A program made the position numbers and the translations under genes. From Candidatus Puniceispirillum sp. (GTDB lineage Bacteria > Pseudomonadota > Alphaproteobacteria > Puniceispirillales > Puniceispirillaceae), in contig JAOEUK010000003.1 in assembly GCA_028382965.1 (NCBI GenBank), positions 1 to 64,000 of the forward strand: a DNA stretch of 64,000 nt, written 5' to 3'. The stretch's first letter is position 1, and the number at the start of each line of letters is the position of its first letter. The notes below the pieces were generated by a model. It searched no databases. It was not told the DNA's origin and worked only from the letters and a program-made list of their open reading frames with translations. Positions 42,673 to 54,693 of the stretch are shown here, in pieces.

Positions 42673-44492
42673 TATTCCACTGTAACAGACTTTGCCAAAT
42701 TGCGGGGCTGATCCACATCAGTGCCTTTTTCAACAGCTGTCAAATAAGCTAAAATTTGCACCGGTACTGCAAGTAAAATAGGTGCAAGAAGAGGATCAAT
42801 AGTTGGAACGGCAATCACTGAAGTAGCATAGTCAACCTCTTTTGCCACTTTTGCATCTGAGATCAGAATGATTTTTGCACCACGCGCACTTGCCTCACGT
42901 AGATTGTTACTTGCCTTCCCCATTAAATGGTCTGCTGTCAACAGCGCTACAACCGGCATGTCATCCTCGATAAGTGCTATCGGCCCATGTTTCATCTCAC
43001 CAGAGGCAAAACCTTCGGCATGTATGTAGCTTAACTCCTTAAGCTTAAGTGCACCTTCAAGGGCGAGTGGGTACAACGCACCACGTCCCAGATATAGAGC
43101 TGACCTTACGCTTGATAACTGATGAGCAACTGGCCGAATAACATCAAACAAACCAAGAGCCTTGCCAACAAGGCCAGGAAGCGCCTGAATTTTAGCATGA
43201 ATGGAGCTTGCCTGCGAGTTGTCAATATGACCTTTGGCACGAGCAAGAGCAACTGCAAAGCACAACAACACTGTCAATTGTGCGGTAAAAGCCTTAGTGC
43301 TTGCAACACCGATTTCCGGTCCTGCTCTTGTTGGCAAAACAGTATCGGCCTCACGCGCAATAGAACTGTTTGGAACATTTACCAAACCAATTGTATTCAT
43401 GCCACATTTTGCGGCATATCGCATTGCCATCAAAGTGTCGAGACTTTCACCTGATTGAGAAATGGCAATTGCAGTATTAAACGGCTTAGTGGCCGGTTGA
43501 CGATAGTGATATTCTGATGCTAGCTCACAAGCCACTGGCACCCTGGCCAGAGATTCGACCCAATAACGCGCAACTTGTGTAGCGTAATGGCTTGTGCCAG
43601 CTGCCAACATAACGACTCCATCAATAGCCCGAAGTGCATCATCAGGCATTTGTGCAGTTAAATGCCCATTCTCATCCGTCATCGCCGCTAGCGAATGCCC
43701 AATTGCATCCGGCTGCTCGTGAATTTCTTTTTCCATATAATGGCGATAACCGCCCTTATCTACAAGCCCTGGGCTAGCCGCAACTATCATTGCCTTACGA
43801 TCAACCAATGCACCATCAGCTTGATAAACAGAAACACCGTCAGCACGCACTAGTGCGTAATCATGGTCCTCTAGATAAACGACTTTTCGGGTTAAATGCG
43901 ACAGAGCAATCGCATCTGATCCAATATAGCAAGCATGATCTCCAATCCCTAAAGCCAGTGGCGAGGCATTACGAGCAACAATAAGCATTTCAGGATAATC
44001 AATTGCCATTAAAGCGAAGGCATAAGCACCCTCAATCTCTGCAAGCACCTGCTGCGTTGCGATGGCAGGCTCCATGCCAGAGTCAAATGCTTCAACAAAA
44101 AGATGTGCAAGGACCTCAGAATCAGTATCACTAGAAAAGTGATGGCCAGCAGATTCAAGTCGCTGTTGGATTTCTCTATGATTTTCAATAATTCCATTAT
44201 GCACTATGGACACACGATTAGATGCTACATGTGGATGCGCATTTGCTTCGGAAACTCCTCCATGCGTTGCCCAACGTGTGTGCCCAATCCCTATATCACC
44301 TTCTAAGGGTGATTCAGTAAGGGCGGCGTCAAGATTAACAATCTTCCCAACCGCGCGCTTCAGCGCGATAGCCCCTTTATTAATTGTTGAAATTCCCGAA
44401 CTGTCATAACCACGGTATTCAAGACGCTTTAGAGCATCAAGAAGGACCAAACTGCATTGCTTATGGCCAACCGCACCAACAATTCCGCACAT
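42672..44492 (-). CDS. glmS: Glutamine-fructose-6-phosphate aminotransferase (isomerising)
   Basis: Makes glucosamine-6-phosphate for cell-wall and LPS amino sugars. It has 606 residues. Cys2 of 'MCGIVGAVG' is the glutaminase nucleophile; 'GHTRWATHGGVSEANAHPH' near 74-92 completes that domain. Two SIS sugar-isomerase domains follow ('TSHYATQVARYW', 'SQSGESLDTLMAMRYA', 'PEIGVASTKAFTAQL'), and the C-terminal tail 'DQPRNLAKSVTVE' is the universal ending. That tail is also the sequence read by TnsD in Tn7-type insertion, and an accessory island begins just beyond it. Divergent from glmU. Confidence 0.97.
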   Translation of the reverse strand: MCGIVGAVGHKQCSLVLLDALKRLEYRGYDSSGISTINKGAIALKRAVGKIVNLDAALTESPLEGDIGIGHTRWATHGGVSEANAHPHVASNRVSIVHNGIIENHREIQQRLESAGHHFSSDTDSEVLAHLFVEAFDSGMEPAIATQQVLAEIEGAYAFALMAIDYPEMLIVARNASPLALGIGDHACYIGSDAIALSHLTRKVVYLEDHDYALVRADGVSVYQADGALVDRKAMIVAASPGLVDKGGYRHYMEKEIHEQPDAIGHSLAAMTDENGHLTAQMPDDALRAIDGVVMLAAGTSHYATQVARYWVESLARVPVACELASEYHYRQPATKPFNTAIAISQSGESLDTLMAMRYAAKCGMNTIGLVNVPNSSIAREADTVLPTRAGPEIGVASTKAFTAQLTVLLCFAVALARAKGHIDNSQASSIHAKIQALPGLVGKALGLFDVIRPVAHQLSSVRSALYLGRGALYPLALEGALKLKELSYIHAEGFASGEMKHGPIALIEDDMPVVALLTADHLMGKASNNLREASARGAKIILISDAKVAKEVDYATSVIAVPTIDPLLAPILLAVPVQILAYLTAVEKGTDVDQPRNLAKSVTVE

Positions 44493-44756
44493 TAAATCTT
44501 CTCTTTCATCATTCTTCTCGTCAGTCTAATGTTTCTGCGGCACTTAACCGTATGCAGATATTGCGTTTTGTTGCTTGATTCTAGTCTGGCTAATAACATC
44601 ACTATTATCTTTTTTACCCCATTGTCAAAGATGTTTGTGCATTCTAATTTGAAGAAATTTGTGCTTTTTTGATTATTTTTGTTTAATTTAGCCAAAACTA
44701 ATGTGTTATCTCGCAAATGTTTGGCATTAATGCCTATTTCAGATTATAAAATTCAC

Positions 44757-46085
44757 ATGGAAATTGCTGCAATTATTTTAGCCGCGGGCCAGGGCACACG
44801 CCTAAACTCTGCTTTACCAAAGCCACTTCATAAGGTTGGGGGCAGACCAATGTTAGCGTGGTTGCTCGATGTAACAAAAGCAGCTGCTGCAAATCGTATT
44901 ATAACTGTTCTCCCAGAAGGATCAGAAAGAATTTTCAACTGGCTTGGGGAACAGGAAAGCTGTATTCAAGATCTACCAAAAGGCACCGGCCATGCGGTAA
45001 TGGCCACTCGCAAAAAATTGGCTGATTTCCAAGGTGTGGTTCTCATAATGTTTGCCGACACACCGTTAGTTACAGCTCATAGCCTTGTCAATCTTACAGC
45101 TTTGATTACTGGTGGAGCTGATGTAGCTGTTCTAGGTTTTGAGGCCACTAATCCAGCAGGATATGGCAGGCTGATTACTGGAAAAAACCAGAGACTTAAA
45201 AAAATAGTAGAGCATAATGATGCAACCGAATCTGAGCGTGCAATTAAGCTAGTAAATGGCGGCGTAATGGCTGTGCGCTGTCCATTGCTGTTTGACCTTC
45301 TCGATAACGTTGAACCCGACAATATAAAAGACGAGTTGTACCTTACAGATATCATTCAAATTGCAATAGCTAAAAATCTGTCTGTGACTTACCAAAAAAC
45401 CGTTGAAACTGAAATTTCTGGAGTTAACAGTCGGCAGGATCTAGCATATATCGAATCAATACTTCAGGACCGGCTCCGAACCAGCGCAATGAACCAAGGA
45501 GTAACCTTGCAAGCTCCTGAAACTGTTTTCTTGAGTGCTGATACTAGCTTTGGACGCGATGTTGTTATTGAACCCCATGTTGTTATTGGCCCGTGCACCG
45601 TTATCGGAGAAGGAAGCATTATCAAATCCTTCTCCCACATCGAGGGCTCGCTTCTTGGAGCCGGTTGTGTTATTGGGCCGTATGCAAGATTGCGCCCCGG
45701 CACAAACGCTGGAGAAAAAGTAAAAATCGGCAATTTTGTTGAGACAAAAAACTCTAATATTGGTGCTGAAACCAAAGCCAACCACCTGACCTATATTGGT
45801 GACACAACAATTGGCATTGGCGCAAATATTGGCGCAGGAACGATTACCTGCAATTACGATGGGTTCGGCAAATTCAAAACTCTGATTGGGGACAAAGCTT
45901 CAATCGGTTCAAACACAGCACTCGTTGCACCAGTCACAATTGGTGCTGGTGCAATTATTGGTGCTGGGAGCACCATTACAGCTGACGTACCCAGGGATGC
46001 CATTGCCACTACCCGAAGTGCCCTCGATGTTCGCCACGATGCTGCAACTCGCTATCGTAGTAGCCGTTCTAATGAACTGGATTAA
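44757..46085 (+). CDS. glmU: Bifunctional UDP-GlcNAc pyrophosphorylase / GlcN-1-P acetyltransferase
   Basis: Catalyses the last two steps to UDP-N-acetylglucosamine. From the ATG at 44757 it has 442 residues; the open frame extends 26 codons upstream but 'MEIAAIILAAGQGTRL' is the standard start. The N-terminal uridylyltransferase shows 'LAAGQGTRLNSALPKPLHKV' (8-27). The C-terminal left-handed beta-helix shows hexapeptide repeats such as 'IGPCTVIGEGSII' and 'VGPYARLRPGTNAG'-like 'IGPYARLRPGTNAGEKVKIG', plus 'ETKANHLTYIGDTTIG' of the acetyl-CoA site. It sits divergent from glmS, which supplies the precursor, and 31 bp upstream of hldE. Confidence 0.96.
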   Translation: MEIAAIILAAGQGTRLNSALPKPLHKVGGRPMLAWLLDVTKAAAANRIITVLPEGSERIFNWLGEQESCIQDLPKGTGHAVMATRKKLADFQGVVLIMFADTPLVTAHSLVNLTALITGGADVAVLGFEATNPAGYGRLITGKNQRLKKIVEHNDATESERAIKLVNGGVMAVRCPLLFDLLDNVEPDNIKDELYLTDIIQIAIAKNLSVTYQKTVETEISGVNSRQDLAYIESILQDRLRTSAMNQGVTLQAPETVFLSADTSFGRDVVIEPHVVIGPCTVIGEGSIIKSFSHIEGSLLGAGCVIGPYARLRPGTNAGEKVKIGNFVETKNSNIGAETKANHLTYIGDTTIGIGANIGAGTITCNYDGFGKFKTLIGDKASIGSNTALVAPVTIGAGAIIGAGSTITADVPRDAIATTRSALDVRHDAATRYRSSRSNELD

Positions 46086-46116
46086 ATAGCAAATTTAAGT
46101 TGTCAGCCTATTAAAA

Positions 46117-47559
46117 ATGAGCCACCTTATGAATTCAAACATCTACAATATTGCCACTTTGCTTTGTTCCATGCAGGCAAAAAAAGTGCTGGTTTTGGGA
46201 GATATAATACTTGACCGGTTTATTGATGGTGACGTAACCCGTATATCACCAGAAGCCCCCGTTCCGGTCTTAAGTCAAAGCCGTGTTAGCGAAATGGCTG
46301 GTGGTGCTGCCAATGTAGCCTGCAACTTAGCCCAATTGGGAATAAATGTTCATTTGATTGGAGTTTGCGGTGATGATGATTCCGCAACAGCTCTTGAAAA
46401 TAAAATTCTAAAATATCCTTCCATCCATTTCGAGCCAATAAGAATTAACAACAGACCTACCAGCCTTAAAACACGCTTTCGGGTTGGTAGCCAACAAATT
46501 TTACGTGTTGATGATGAAACCACTAATGATATTGACGAGCAAGATATTAAAAAATTTTTGGACTGCGCAACCTTGGCAATGGACGGATCGGATCTAGTTG
46601 TCATTTCCGACTATGCTAAGGGAGCACTTCCTACAACACTTCTTGCCCACATCATTGAAAGAGCAAAAACAAAGCAAAAAATAGTAATAGCTGATCCCAA
46701 ACGTACTGATGTTTCGGCCTATGCTGGCGTTGACCTCCTAACGCCAAATTTAGCAGAGTTGCGAGCAATCGTTAACATGCCACTTGATAGTATTGAAGCT
46801 ATTGGAGAGGCTGCAACAAATCTTGCCAAAACACATCAATTTAATAGTGTTCTGACCACTATGAGTTCACGTGGTATGATCCTTAGCCAACATAATGGCA
46901 CCCAGTTTCATGACCCAGCAAGTGCTCGCGCAATTTTTGATGTATCAGGAGCCGGTGATACAGTTGTTGCAACAGTTGCCGGCGCATTGGCTGCCAACAT
47001 AGATCTGATCAAAGCAGTAAAACTAGCTAATCATGCTGCCGGGGTTGCCATCGGTAAATCTGGCACTGCTATTGTTGTACCTGGAGAATTGCTTGCCCTT
47101 ATCGGCAACACGCCGCCCGCAACAGACTGGCCTAGCGTTGCCAACCAGTGTGCAAGTTGGCGTAATTCAGGAAAAAAAATTGCTTTTACCAATGGGTGTT
47201 TTGATTTGCTTCACGCTGGCCACATTCACCTTTTGACAAAGGCAGCAAACACTGCGGACAAACTAGTGATTGGTTTAAACAGTGATACCTCAGTTAAGCG
47301 TTTAAAGGGGGACAGCCGCCCGCTGCAAACAGCCAAGACACGAAGCGCCATTCTAGCTGCGTTACCGTTTGTAGATGCTGTAGCGATCTTTGACGAAGAC
47401 ACACCTTTTAAACTTATTGAGGCTCTTCAGCCAGATTTTATAATTAAAGGAAATGATTATACCGAACAAACCATCGTTGGTGCCAATATTGTCACTGAGC
47501 GGGGAGGTAAGGTTATAATAATTCCCAAACTTGAAGGCCACTCTACAAGCAACTTTTAA
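46117..47559 (+). CDS. hldE: Bifunctional heptose-7-P kinase / heptose-1-P adenylyltransferase
   Basis: Produces ADP-heptose for the LPS core. The 480-residue fusion has an N-terminal PfkB-type kinase with 'ARISPEAPVPVL'-like 'TRISPEAPVPVL' (40-51), 'EMAGGAANVACNLAQLG' (57-73) and 'DVSGAGDTVVATVAG' (about 275-289, catalytic Asp). The C-terminal nucleotidyltransferase follows with 'FTNGCFDLLHAGHIHLL' (about 354-370) and 'IKGNDYTE'. Two ATGs compete (46117 and 46129). It follows glmU closely, linking two envelope-sugar pathways, and its product is the donor for the GT9 enzyme in this window. Confidence 0.95.
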   Translation: MSHLMNSNIYNIATLLCSMQAKKVLVLGDIILDRFIDGDVTRISPEAPVPVLSQSRVSEMAGGAANVACNLAQLGINVHLIGVCGDDDSATALENKILKYPSIHFEPIRINNRPTSLKTRFRVGSQQILRVDDETTNDIDEQDIKKFLDCATLAMDGSDLVVISDYAKGALPTTLLAHIIERAKTKQKIVIADPKRTDVSAYAGVDLLTPNLAELRAIVNMPLDSIEAIGEAATNLAKTHQFNSVLTTMSSRGMILSQHNGTQFHDPASARAIFDVSGAGDTVVATVAGALAANIDLIKAVKLANHAAGVAIGKSGTAIVVPGELLALIGNTPPATDWPSVANQCASWRNSGKKIAFTNGCFDLLHAGHIHLLTKAANTADKLVIGLNSDTSVKRLKGDSRPLQTAKTRSAILAALPFVDAVAIFDEDTPFKLIEALQPDFIIKGNDYTEQTIVGANIVTERGGKVIIIPKLEGHSTSNF

Positions 47560-47833
47560 AAAACCTAACTAAATCACGCACCATAAGTTTGGTATCGCTA
47601 ACACTCTTTCAGCAGACTCATAGAACTCTCCAAACCATTTATGGATCAGAACATCAATTTGAACGTGATCATAAATTCCGCCAACAATCACAATCACGCC
47701 AAGCAAACCGCAACCCTCACCAACATCAAAAAGATTGGAGCATTTCTTATTCTTCAAAATATAACCAGTGAAAAAATGGGCACAGTTTTGAAAAAAATTT
47801 CAAAAAAATTTTACAATAAAGAAAAACGAAATT

Positions 47834-48937
47834 TTAATAATTTTTTTCTCCTGGAGAATGACGATCATGGACGTTAGCGCTAGCTACAATTCCAAATGAG
47901 ATAAACAAAGTAAGCATCGATGTCCCACCATATGAAATTAAAGGCAGTGGTGCACCAACAACAGGCATTAGTCCTGTAACCATTGCTACATTAACAAACA
48001 TATAGAAAAATACCGTCATCGCAATCCCAATACAGGTTAACTGAGCAAAGCGACTTTTAACTCGAAAGCTTATCCGCAAGATCGAAATTGAAAGCAGTAA
48101 ATACACCAACAAAATGAAACCATTGCCCGCAAAACCAAATTCCTCACCGATCATTGTGAAAACAAAATCAGTTTGTTTTTCAGGAAGATAATTCAACTGG
48201 CTCTGGCTTCCCATCAAAAATCCTTTTCCAAAAAGTCCGCCCGAGCCAAGCGCAATTTTTGATTGAGAAATCTGATATCCTGCCCCTAGGATGTCTGATT
48301 CTGGACTCAAAAAAGTCATAATACGCGCTTTTTGGTAGGCATGCAGCTGCAGCCAAAAAACTGGTATGGCAGCAATTGCCATAACCACCGCGCCTAGTAC
48401 ATATCTCCATGGTAAACCAGCAGCAAAAATAACCACAATTCCGCCAAAAAACAACATCAACGCGGTTCCAAGATCTGGTTGAATCAAGACTAAAGCAAAA
48501 GGGATAGCAACGATAAACAAAGCCGGGATGTACCAAACAATCGAGCGCAGACGGTCGTGTGGCTGGCCACTAAAATAGTTTGCCAAGGCAAGTATTACAG
48601 CAATTTTGGTTGGCTCAGAGGGTTGAAAAGTTATGCCACCTATACTAATCCAACGCGTCACCCCCTGCCCACTGCCACTAATCATAACTGCAATTAATCC
48701 AAGAATAGCTATAAAAAAGATAGGGTAGGATAGTTTTTTAATAAAATTAAAATCAATAAACGCGATGCCTATAACAAGAGTAAAACCGACCACTGCCCGA
48801 ACAGAGTGTCTTCCAGCCCATGGCTGCCATGAACCCTGAGATGCTGAATATAACGCCAATGAACCAACAAGCACTAAAATAGCTGCAAGCAGCAGAATAT
48901 GCCATGGAATACGGAACAGGACTTTAAAAACTGACAT
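47834..48937 (-). CDS. rodA: Peptidoglycan glycosyltransferase RodA
   Basis: SEDS-family glycan polymerase of the elongasome. The 367-residue inner-membrane protein has about ten hydrophobic helices. Typical motifs are 'RWISIGGITFQPSEPTKIA' (about 114-132), 'QPDLGTALMLFFGG' (about 173-186), 'LPEKQTDFVFTMIGEEFGF' (about 265-283) with the catalytic-loop Asp, and 'PLPLISYGGTSMLTLF' near the C-terminus. It starts 2 bp after mrdA, with which it forms the working pair. Last gene of the mreB-rodA operon; the 274 bp to hldE hold no clear terminator. Confidence 0.96.
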   Translation of the reverse strand: MSVFKVLFRIPWHILLLAAILVLVGSLALYSASQGSWQPWAGRHSVRAVVGFTLVIGIAFIDFNFIKKLSYPIFFIAILGLIAVMISGSGQGVTRWISIGGITFQPSEPTKIAVILALANYFSGQPHDRLRSIVWYIPALFIVAIPFALVLIQPDLGTALMLFFGGIVVIFAAGLPWRYVLGAVVMAIAAIPVFWLQLHAYQKARIMTFLSPESDILGAGYQISQSKIALGSGGLFGKGFLMGSQSQLNYLPEKQTDFVFTMIGEEFGFAGNGFILLVYLLLSISILRISFRVKSRFAQLTCIGIAMTVFFYMFVNVAMVTGLMPVVGAPLPLISYGGTSMLTLFISFGIVASANVHDRHSPGEKNY

Positions 48938-48939
48938 AG

Positions 48940-50889
48940 CTAGCTTTTCGCCTGCATTGTTTTTATCAAAATATCACGAGCAATCGGGGCAGCGGTTGAT
49001 GAACCACTCCCACCATGCTCGACAATAACTGAAATTGCAAATCTCGGCTTTATAATAGGCGCGTACCCAACAAATAGAGCATGATCACGCTCAGCCCAAG
49101 GCCGATCAATATTTTTAACAATACCTTTTTCACGCTGGGCCTTCGTAATACGCTTGACCTGAACAGTGCCAGTTTTTCCAGCCATTCCACCAAATGATTT
49201 TGCAAGGTTATATTTCCTTGCTGTACCAAGCCCTCCAGTCATTACTCTCTGCATTCCTTCTTGAATTATTGAGAGTGCTTCAGGTTCAATGTTTAAAGGA
49301 GGAAATAAAATTTGTTGACCATTTTGTGGTTTTATTAAGCTCGGCGATACTGCCGATTTTCCATTAGAGAGCCTGGCGGTCATCACAGCCAGTTGTAACG
49401 GTGTTGCCAGCACGTAACCTTGCCCAATGGACGAAACTACCGTTTCACCGGGGGTCCAAACGCTACCCTGATTAGCGAGCTTCCATTCATGACTTGGTAT
49501 GATACCACTTTTTTCGCCAAACAAATCAATACCTGTAACATCTCCAAGGCCTAGCCGGTGTGCCATATCTTTAATTTTCCGAATGCCTGTTTTTAAAGAA
49601 ATTTCATAAAAAAATACGTCGCATGATTGTTCTAAGGCAGTAATGATATTCATCATCCCGTGCCCACCTTTACGCCAACAATGAAATGTAGCGTTACCCA
49701 ACTCCATGTCGCCCGAGCAATTAAAAGTAGTGTTCTTGTTAATTACGCCAGCTTCTAATGCAGCCAAACCAACAACCATTTTAAAAGTTGAACCTGGCGC
49801 ATATTGGCCTGAAATCACACGGTTCAATAATGGCTTCCGTGGATGCATATTTAGGCGTTTCCAGTCACGTGTTAGCAGCTTTCCAGTAAATAAATTTGGG
49901 TCAAACATGGGCAAAGAGACAAGTGATATAATTTCACCAGTTTGAATATCCATCACAACTGCTGCCCCAGACTCGGGTGGCACAAGCCTATCTTTTGCAT
50001 CTCGTAAAATTAAATCATCGCCCAGCGCAATATGTGCCTTAAGATCATCATCTTTTGACAACGCACTTTGAACTTCTGATGTACCCAAGTTCACCGATTT
50101 GAGGTTTCCACGCCTTAAAATCTCCACCGCTTGGACTTGTATACTAATATCAATTGATAGTCTTAAGTCCTCACCTGACCGCGCGTCAGTATCGCGAAGC
50201 ACCTGAATTGGATGGCCCAATGCATTTACCTCAATACGTTCTCGCCCCGACATACCGCGAAGTTTTTCTTCCTGCGCAAGTTCTACTCCTACCTTGCCAG
50301 TGGCAAGATAAGGGGTTTTTGCAAGAACTGGGTTTTGGTCAATTTCATTTGCTGTTATCGGCGACACATAACCAGTAATGTGACAAGCAAGGGATCCTTG
50401 CGGATAAATACGGCGTAACGATTTGCCAAAGCTTACTCCATTCAATAAAGGGCTTCGAACCGCAAGTCGCGCCAATTCACGTTGAGAGAGGTCATCCCGG
50501 ATAATTATATGTCGAAATGAGGGCCCTTTGCGCGCTGCGACAATCACATCGCGCTGCAGATCACGAGACAAATTAACAATTTTTGCAAGATCTATAAGAG
50601 TTTTTTGGACGTCATCTACATAAAGTGGCGTTAAATATAGTAGAAACGATTCAGCATTTCCGGCAAGAAGCCGATTTTTAATGTCAAACAACCTGCCGCG
50701 TACTGGCGGAACGATTTTTATATCATACTGATTGCGATCTGATAAACGACTGTAACGGCTATTTTGCGCTACTTGAAGTTGATAAAGCCTACTAACCAAA
50801 AAACTTGTGAAAAGTATTGAGCCACCCGATAAGAACAATGCTCTCCGGCTCATAGTACGTCGCAGATCTTTGGTTTTAGTGCGTTCCAT
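48940..50889 (-). CDS. mrdA: Penicillin-binding protein 2
   Basis: Monofunctional transpeptidase that crosslinks lateral-wall peptidoglycan with RodA. It has 649 residues. A single N-terminal membrane helix (about 17-37) is followed by the pedestal domain ('PPVRGRLFDIKNRLLAGN', 61-78). The transpeptidase motifs are S-x-x-K 'PGSTFK' (365-370, Ser367), S-x-N-type 'QSCDVFFYE' (about 413-421) and 'KTGTVQV' (about 572-578). The start overlaps the mreD stop by one base (TAATG). Confidence 0.95.
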   Translation of the reverse strand: MERTKTKDLRRTMSRRALFLSGGSILFTSFLVSRLYQLQVAQNSRYSRLSDRNQYDIKIVPPVRGRLFDIKNRLLAGNAESFLLYLTPLYVDDVQKTLIDLAKIVNLSRDLQRDVIVAARKGPSFRHIIIRDDLSQRELARLAVRSPLLNGVSFGKSLRRIYPQGSLACHITGYVSPITANEIDQNPVLAKTPYLATGKVGVELAQEEKLRGMSGRERIEVNALGHPIQVLRDTDARSGEDLRLSIDISIQVQAVEILRRGNLKSVNLGTSEVQSALSKDDDLKAHIALGDDLILRDAKDRLVPPESGAAVVMDIQTGEIISLVSLPMFDPNLFTGKLLTRDWKRLNMHPRKPLLNRVISGQYAPGSTFKMVVGLAALEAGVINKNTTFNCSGDMELGNATFHCWRKGGHGMMNIITALEQSCDVFFYEISLKTGIRKIKDMAHRLGLGDVTGIDLFGEKSGIIPSHEWKLANQGSVWTPGETVVSSIGQGYVLATPLQLAVMTARLSNGKSAVSPSLIKPQNGQQILFPPLNIEPEALSIIQEGMQRVMTGGLGTARKYNLAKSFGGMAGKTGTVQVKRITKAQREKGIVKNIDRPWAERDHALFVGYAPIIKPRFAISVIVEHGGSGSSTAAPIARDILIKTMQAKS

Positions 50890-51425
50890 TAAACCACTTT
50901 CATCTTCTGCAACAAGCTATGAAATGCAAACATCATTAAAAACCCAAATGGAAGCAAAAGCAAAGTTACACCAATTTGAAAAAGAATTGGGTTCAAGGAT
51001 GGAATTGCCATATTAATAAGCATAAATAAAACCAACTGAAAAAGTGAAATCAGCGTAAAGCTAATAGAAAAGTCTAACCATAACTCGCCAAAATCACTTT
51101 GTTGTAAACGAGAAATGCGATACTGAATTACATATGCTAGCAGCATTAAAGCGCTAGCTCGACCACCTAGGAGGTCAGAGAACAAAAAGTCACCAAAAAT
51201 ACCTATCAAAAATATACTAAAAATTGGCAGCAATTTGCTGTGATAAATCATCACGTAATAAATAAATACCAAAGATAAATTTGGCGCTGCACCGTGAAAA
51301 ATCGGCCAATGGGCAAGACCTAGCTCAATTAAGACCAACATTAAACCAAATGCCGCTGCTAGAAACTGCAATGGAAAATCAGAGTGAAAGTCAGCCTTTT
51401 CAAAATAAGAGCGTTGGTCCTTCAT
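50889..51425 (-). CDS. mreD: Rod-shape protein MreD
   Basis: A 178-residue inner-membrane protein with five or six hydrophobic helices, among them 'LQFLAAAFGLMLVLIELGL' (21-39), 'LSLVFIYYVMIYHSKLLPIF' (51-70) and a helix at the C-terminus. 'GIFGDFLFSDLLGGRASAL' (75-93) matches the family's conserved G-x-x-x-D motif. MreD links MreC to the wall-synthesis machine. The ATGA overlap with mreC (51422-51425) and one-base overlap with mrdA show tight coupling. Confidence 0.9.
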   Translation of the reverse strand: MKDQRSYFEKADFHSDFPLQFLAAAFGLMLVLIELGLAHWPIFHGAAPNLSLVFIYYVMIYHSKLLPIFSIFLIGIFGDFLFSDLLGGRASALMLLAYVIQYRISRLQQSDFGELWLDFSISFTLISLFQLVLFMLINMAIPSLNPILFQIGVTLLLLPFGFLMMFAFHSLLQKMKVV

Positions 51426-52339
51426 CTTCGCTTTCCTGATGAATTTAAACCCTTAAGAAGTCTAGTTGAACCAGTAACGGGTAGGGGTGTATAAAAATTA
51501 CCTAAGTCTAGGTCTGAGTTGTCAATTCCATCAAGCCCTCCAACCAGCACAGACACGTAGCTTAACTGTCTGAAATCAACCGCTGGGCTAACTCTGATTT
51601 TGTCACCTTCAATTTTATCTACACGACCAACAGGTAAGCCATTTGGTAAAACACCACCATGGCCCGATGTGAGGACCAACTCTCCAATTTTTGGCTTTGC
51701 TTCACCAGGTAAGAATTGAAGCTCAAGAAATGGACCATTTTGACCAACAGTGAGCCCCGGCCATGACGATGAGGCTAATATTACGGGAATACGGGAATTT
51801 ATATCACTAATCATCAAAACACGAGCATGTTTAACACCAACATCAATCACAATTCCGACCAAACCATCAGCTGTAACCACAGGATTGCCCCGAACAACAC
51901 CCTTCCCAGCTCCAATTGAAATAAGGACGGTGTGAGCAAAACTACCACCTGGTGCTGTAACTGCGCGGGCTGTAATAGGGATCCTGTTTTCTACCGTTGC
52001 TGCACCTGTTACACTCCGCAACTGACGGTTTTCACTTTCCAGAATTTCAGCTCGACGACGCCATCGTTTCAATAAATCATTCTCAGCTTGCACCCGAACA
52101 TTCTCAGCACGCAAAGAGGCCACAGTACGAACCCCCTCAATCATTGTTTCTATACCACGAATTGGAGCTGAGACTGTATCAACAATGGGCGCCAAAAACT
52201 CACTGCCGGCCATCCGCAAATTGTGCAAAGCAGTTAAATCTGCTTTACCTAAAAACATTAATGAAAAACTTAGAATAATCAGAAAGCCATGCACAATTCG
52301 CCTTTGCCTGAGACCTGCTTTATCAGACAACCGCATCAC
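51422..52339 (-). CDS. mreC: Rod-shape protein MreC
   Basis: A 305-residue periplasmic scaffold anchored by one N-terminal helix ('GFLIILSFSLMFLGKADL', about 18-35). A coiled coil (about 70-112, 'AENVRVQAENDLLKRWRRRA') is followed by the beta-domain with 'VITADGLVGIVIDVG'-like 'VVTADGLVGIVIDVGVKHAR', 'LISDINSRIPV'-like 'MISDINSRIPVIL', and 'LVLTSGHGGVLPNGLPVG' typical of MreC. It bridges MreB filaments and PBP2. Only 11 bp separate it from mreB. Confidence 0.93.
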   Translation of the reverse strand: MMRLSDKAGLRQRRIVHGFLIILSFSLMFLGKADLTALHNLRMAGSEFLAPIVDTVSAPIRGIETMIEGVRTVASLRAENVRVQAENDLLKRWRRRAEILESENRQLRSVTGAATVENRIPITARAVTAPGGSFAHTVLISIGAGKGVVRGNPVVTADGLVGIVIDVGVKHARVLMISDINSRIPVILASSSWPGLTVGQNGPFLELQFLPGEAKPKIGELVLTSGHGGVLPNGLPVGRVDKIEGDKIRVSPAVDFRQLSYVSVLVGGLDGIDNSDLDLGNFYTPLPVTGSTRLLKGLNSSGKRR

Positions 52340-52350
52340 AACCCCTTTAT

Positions 52351-53457
<1,107 letters not shown>

Positions 53458-53471
53458 TTACGAATAACATA

Positions 53472-53489
53472 AAGGGCCACAAGGCCCTT
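53472..53489 (-). terminator. Hairpin terminator between ilvC and mreB
   Basis: A perfect 7-bp stem AAGGGCC (53472-53478) and GGCCCTT (53483-53489) with a 4-base loop lies 41 bp beyond the ilvC stop. On the minus strand it is followed by a T-rich stretch (TATGTTATTCG). It likely ends the ilv transcript ahead of mreB. Confidence 0.7.
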
Positions 53490-53529
53490 CATGAATTAAA
53501 GTATCATTTAATTAACAATCTAGCAAAAA

Positions 53530-54585
<1,056 letters not shown>

Positions 54586-54693
54586 CTAGCTACATTGCCA
54601 AAAATATTTGATCACCCATTTAAAATAAAAGATATACTCCAGTGCTAACGGGTGTAAATCAATTTAATTAACCAAGCAATTGGTAGCACGCTT

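Noticed and set aside
44493-44756. glmS ribozyme or other riboswitch upstream of glmS
   Set aside because: The 264-bp glmS-glmU gap shows no conserved ribozyme core or strong pairing. The glmS ribozyme is mainly known from Firmicutes.
47569-47757. Minus-strand 62-codon ORF with a hydrophobic middle between hldE and rodA
   Set aside because: It depends on a TTG start without a ribosome binding site and has no recognised family. Codon composition is plausible, so it is only a weak possibility.
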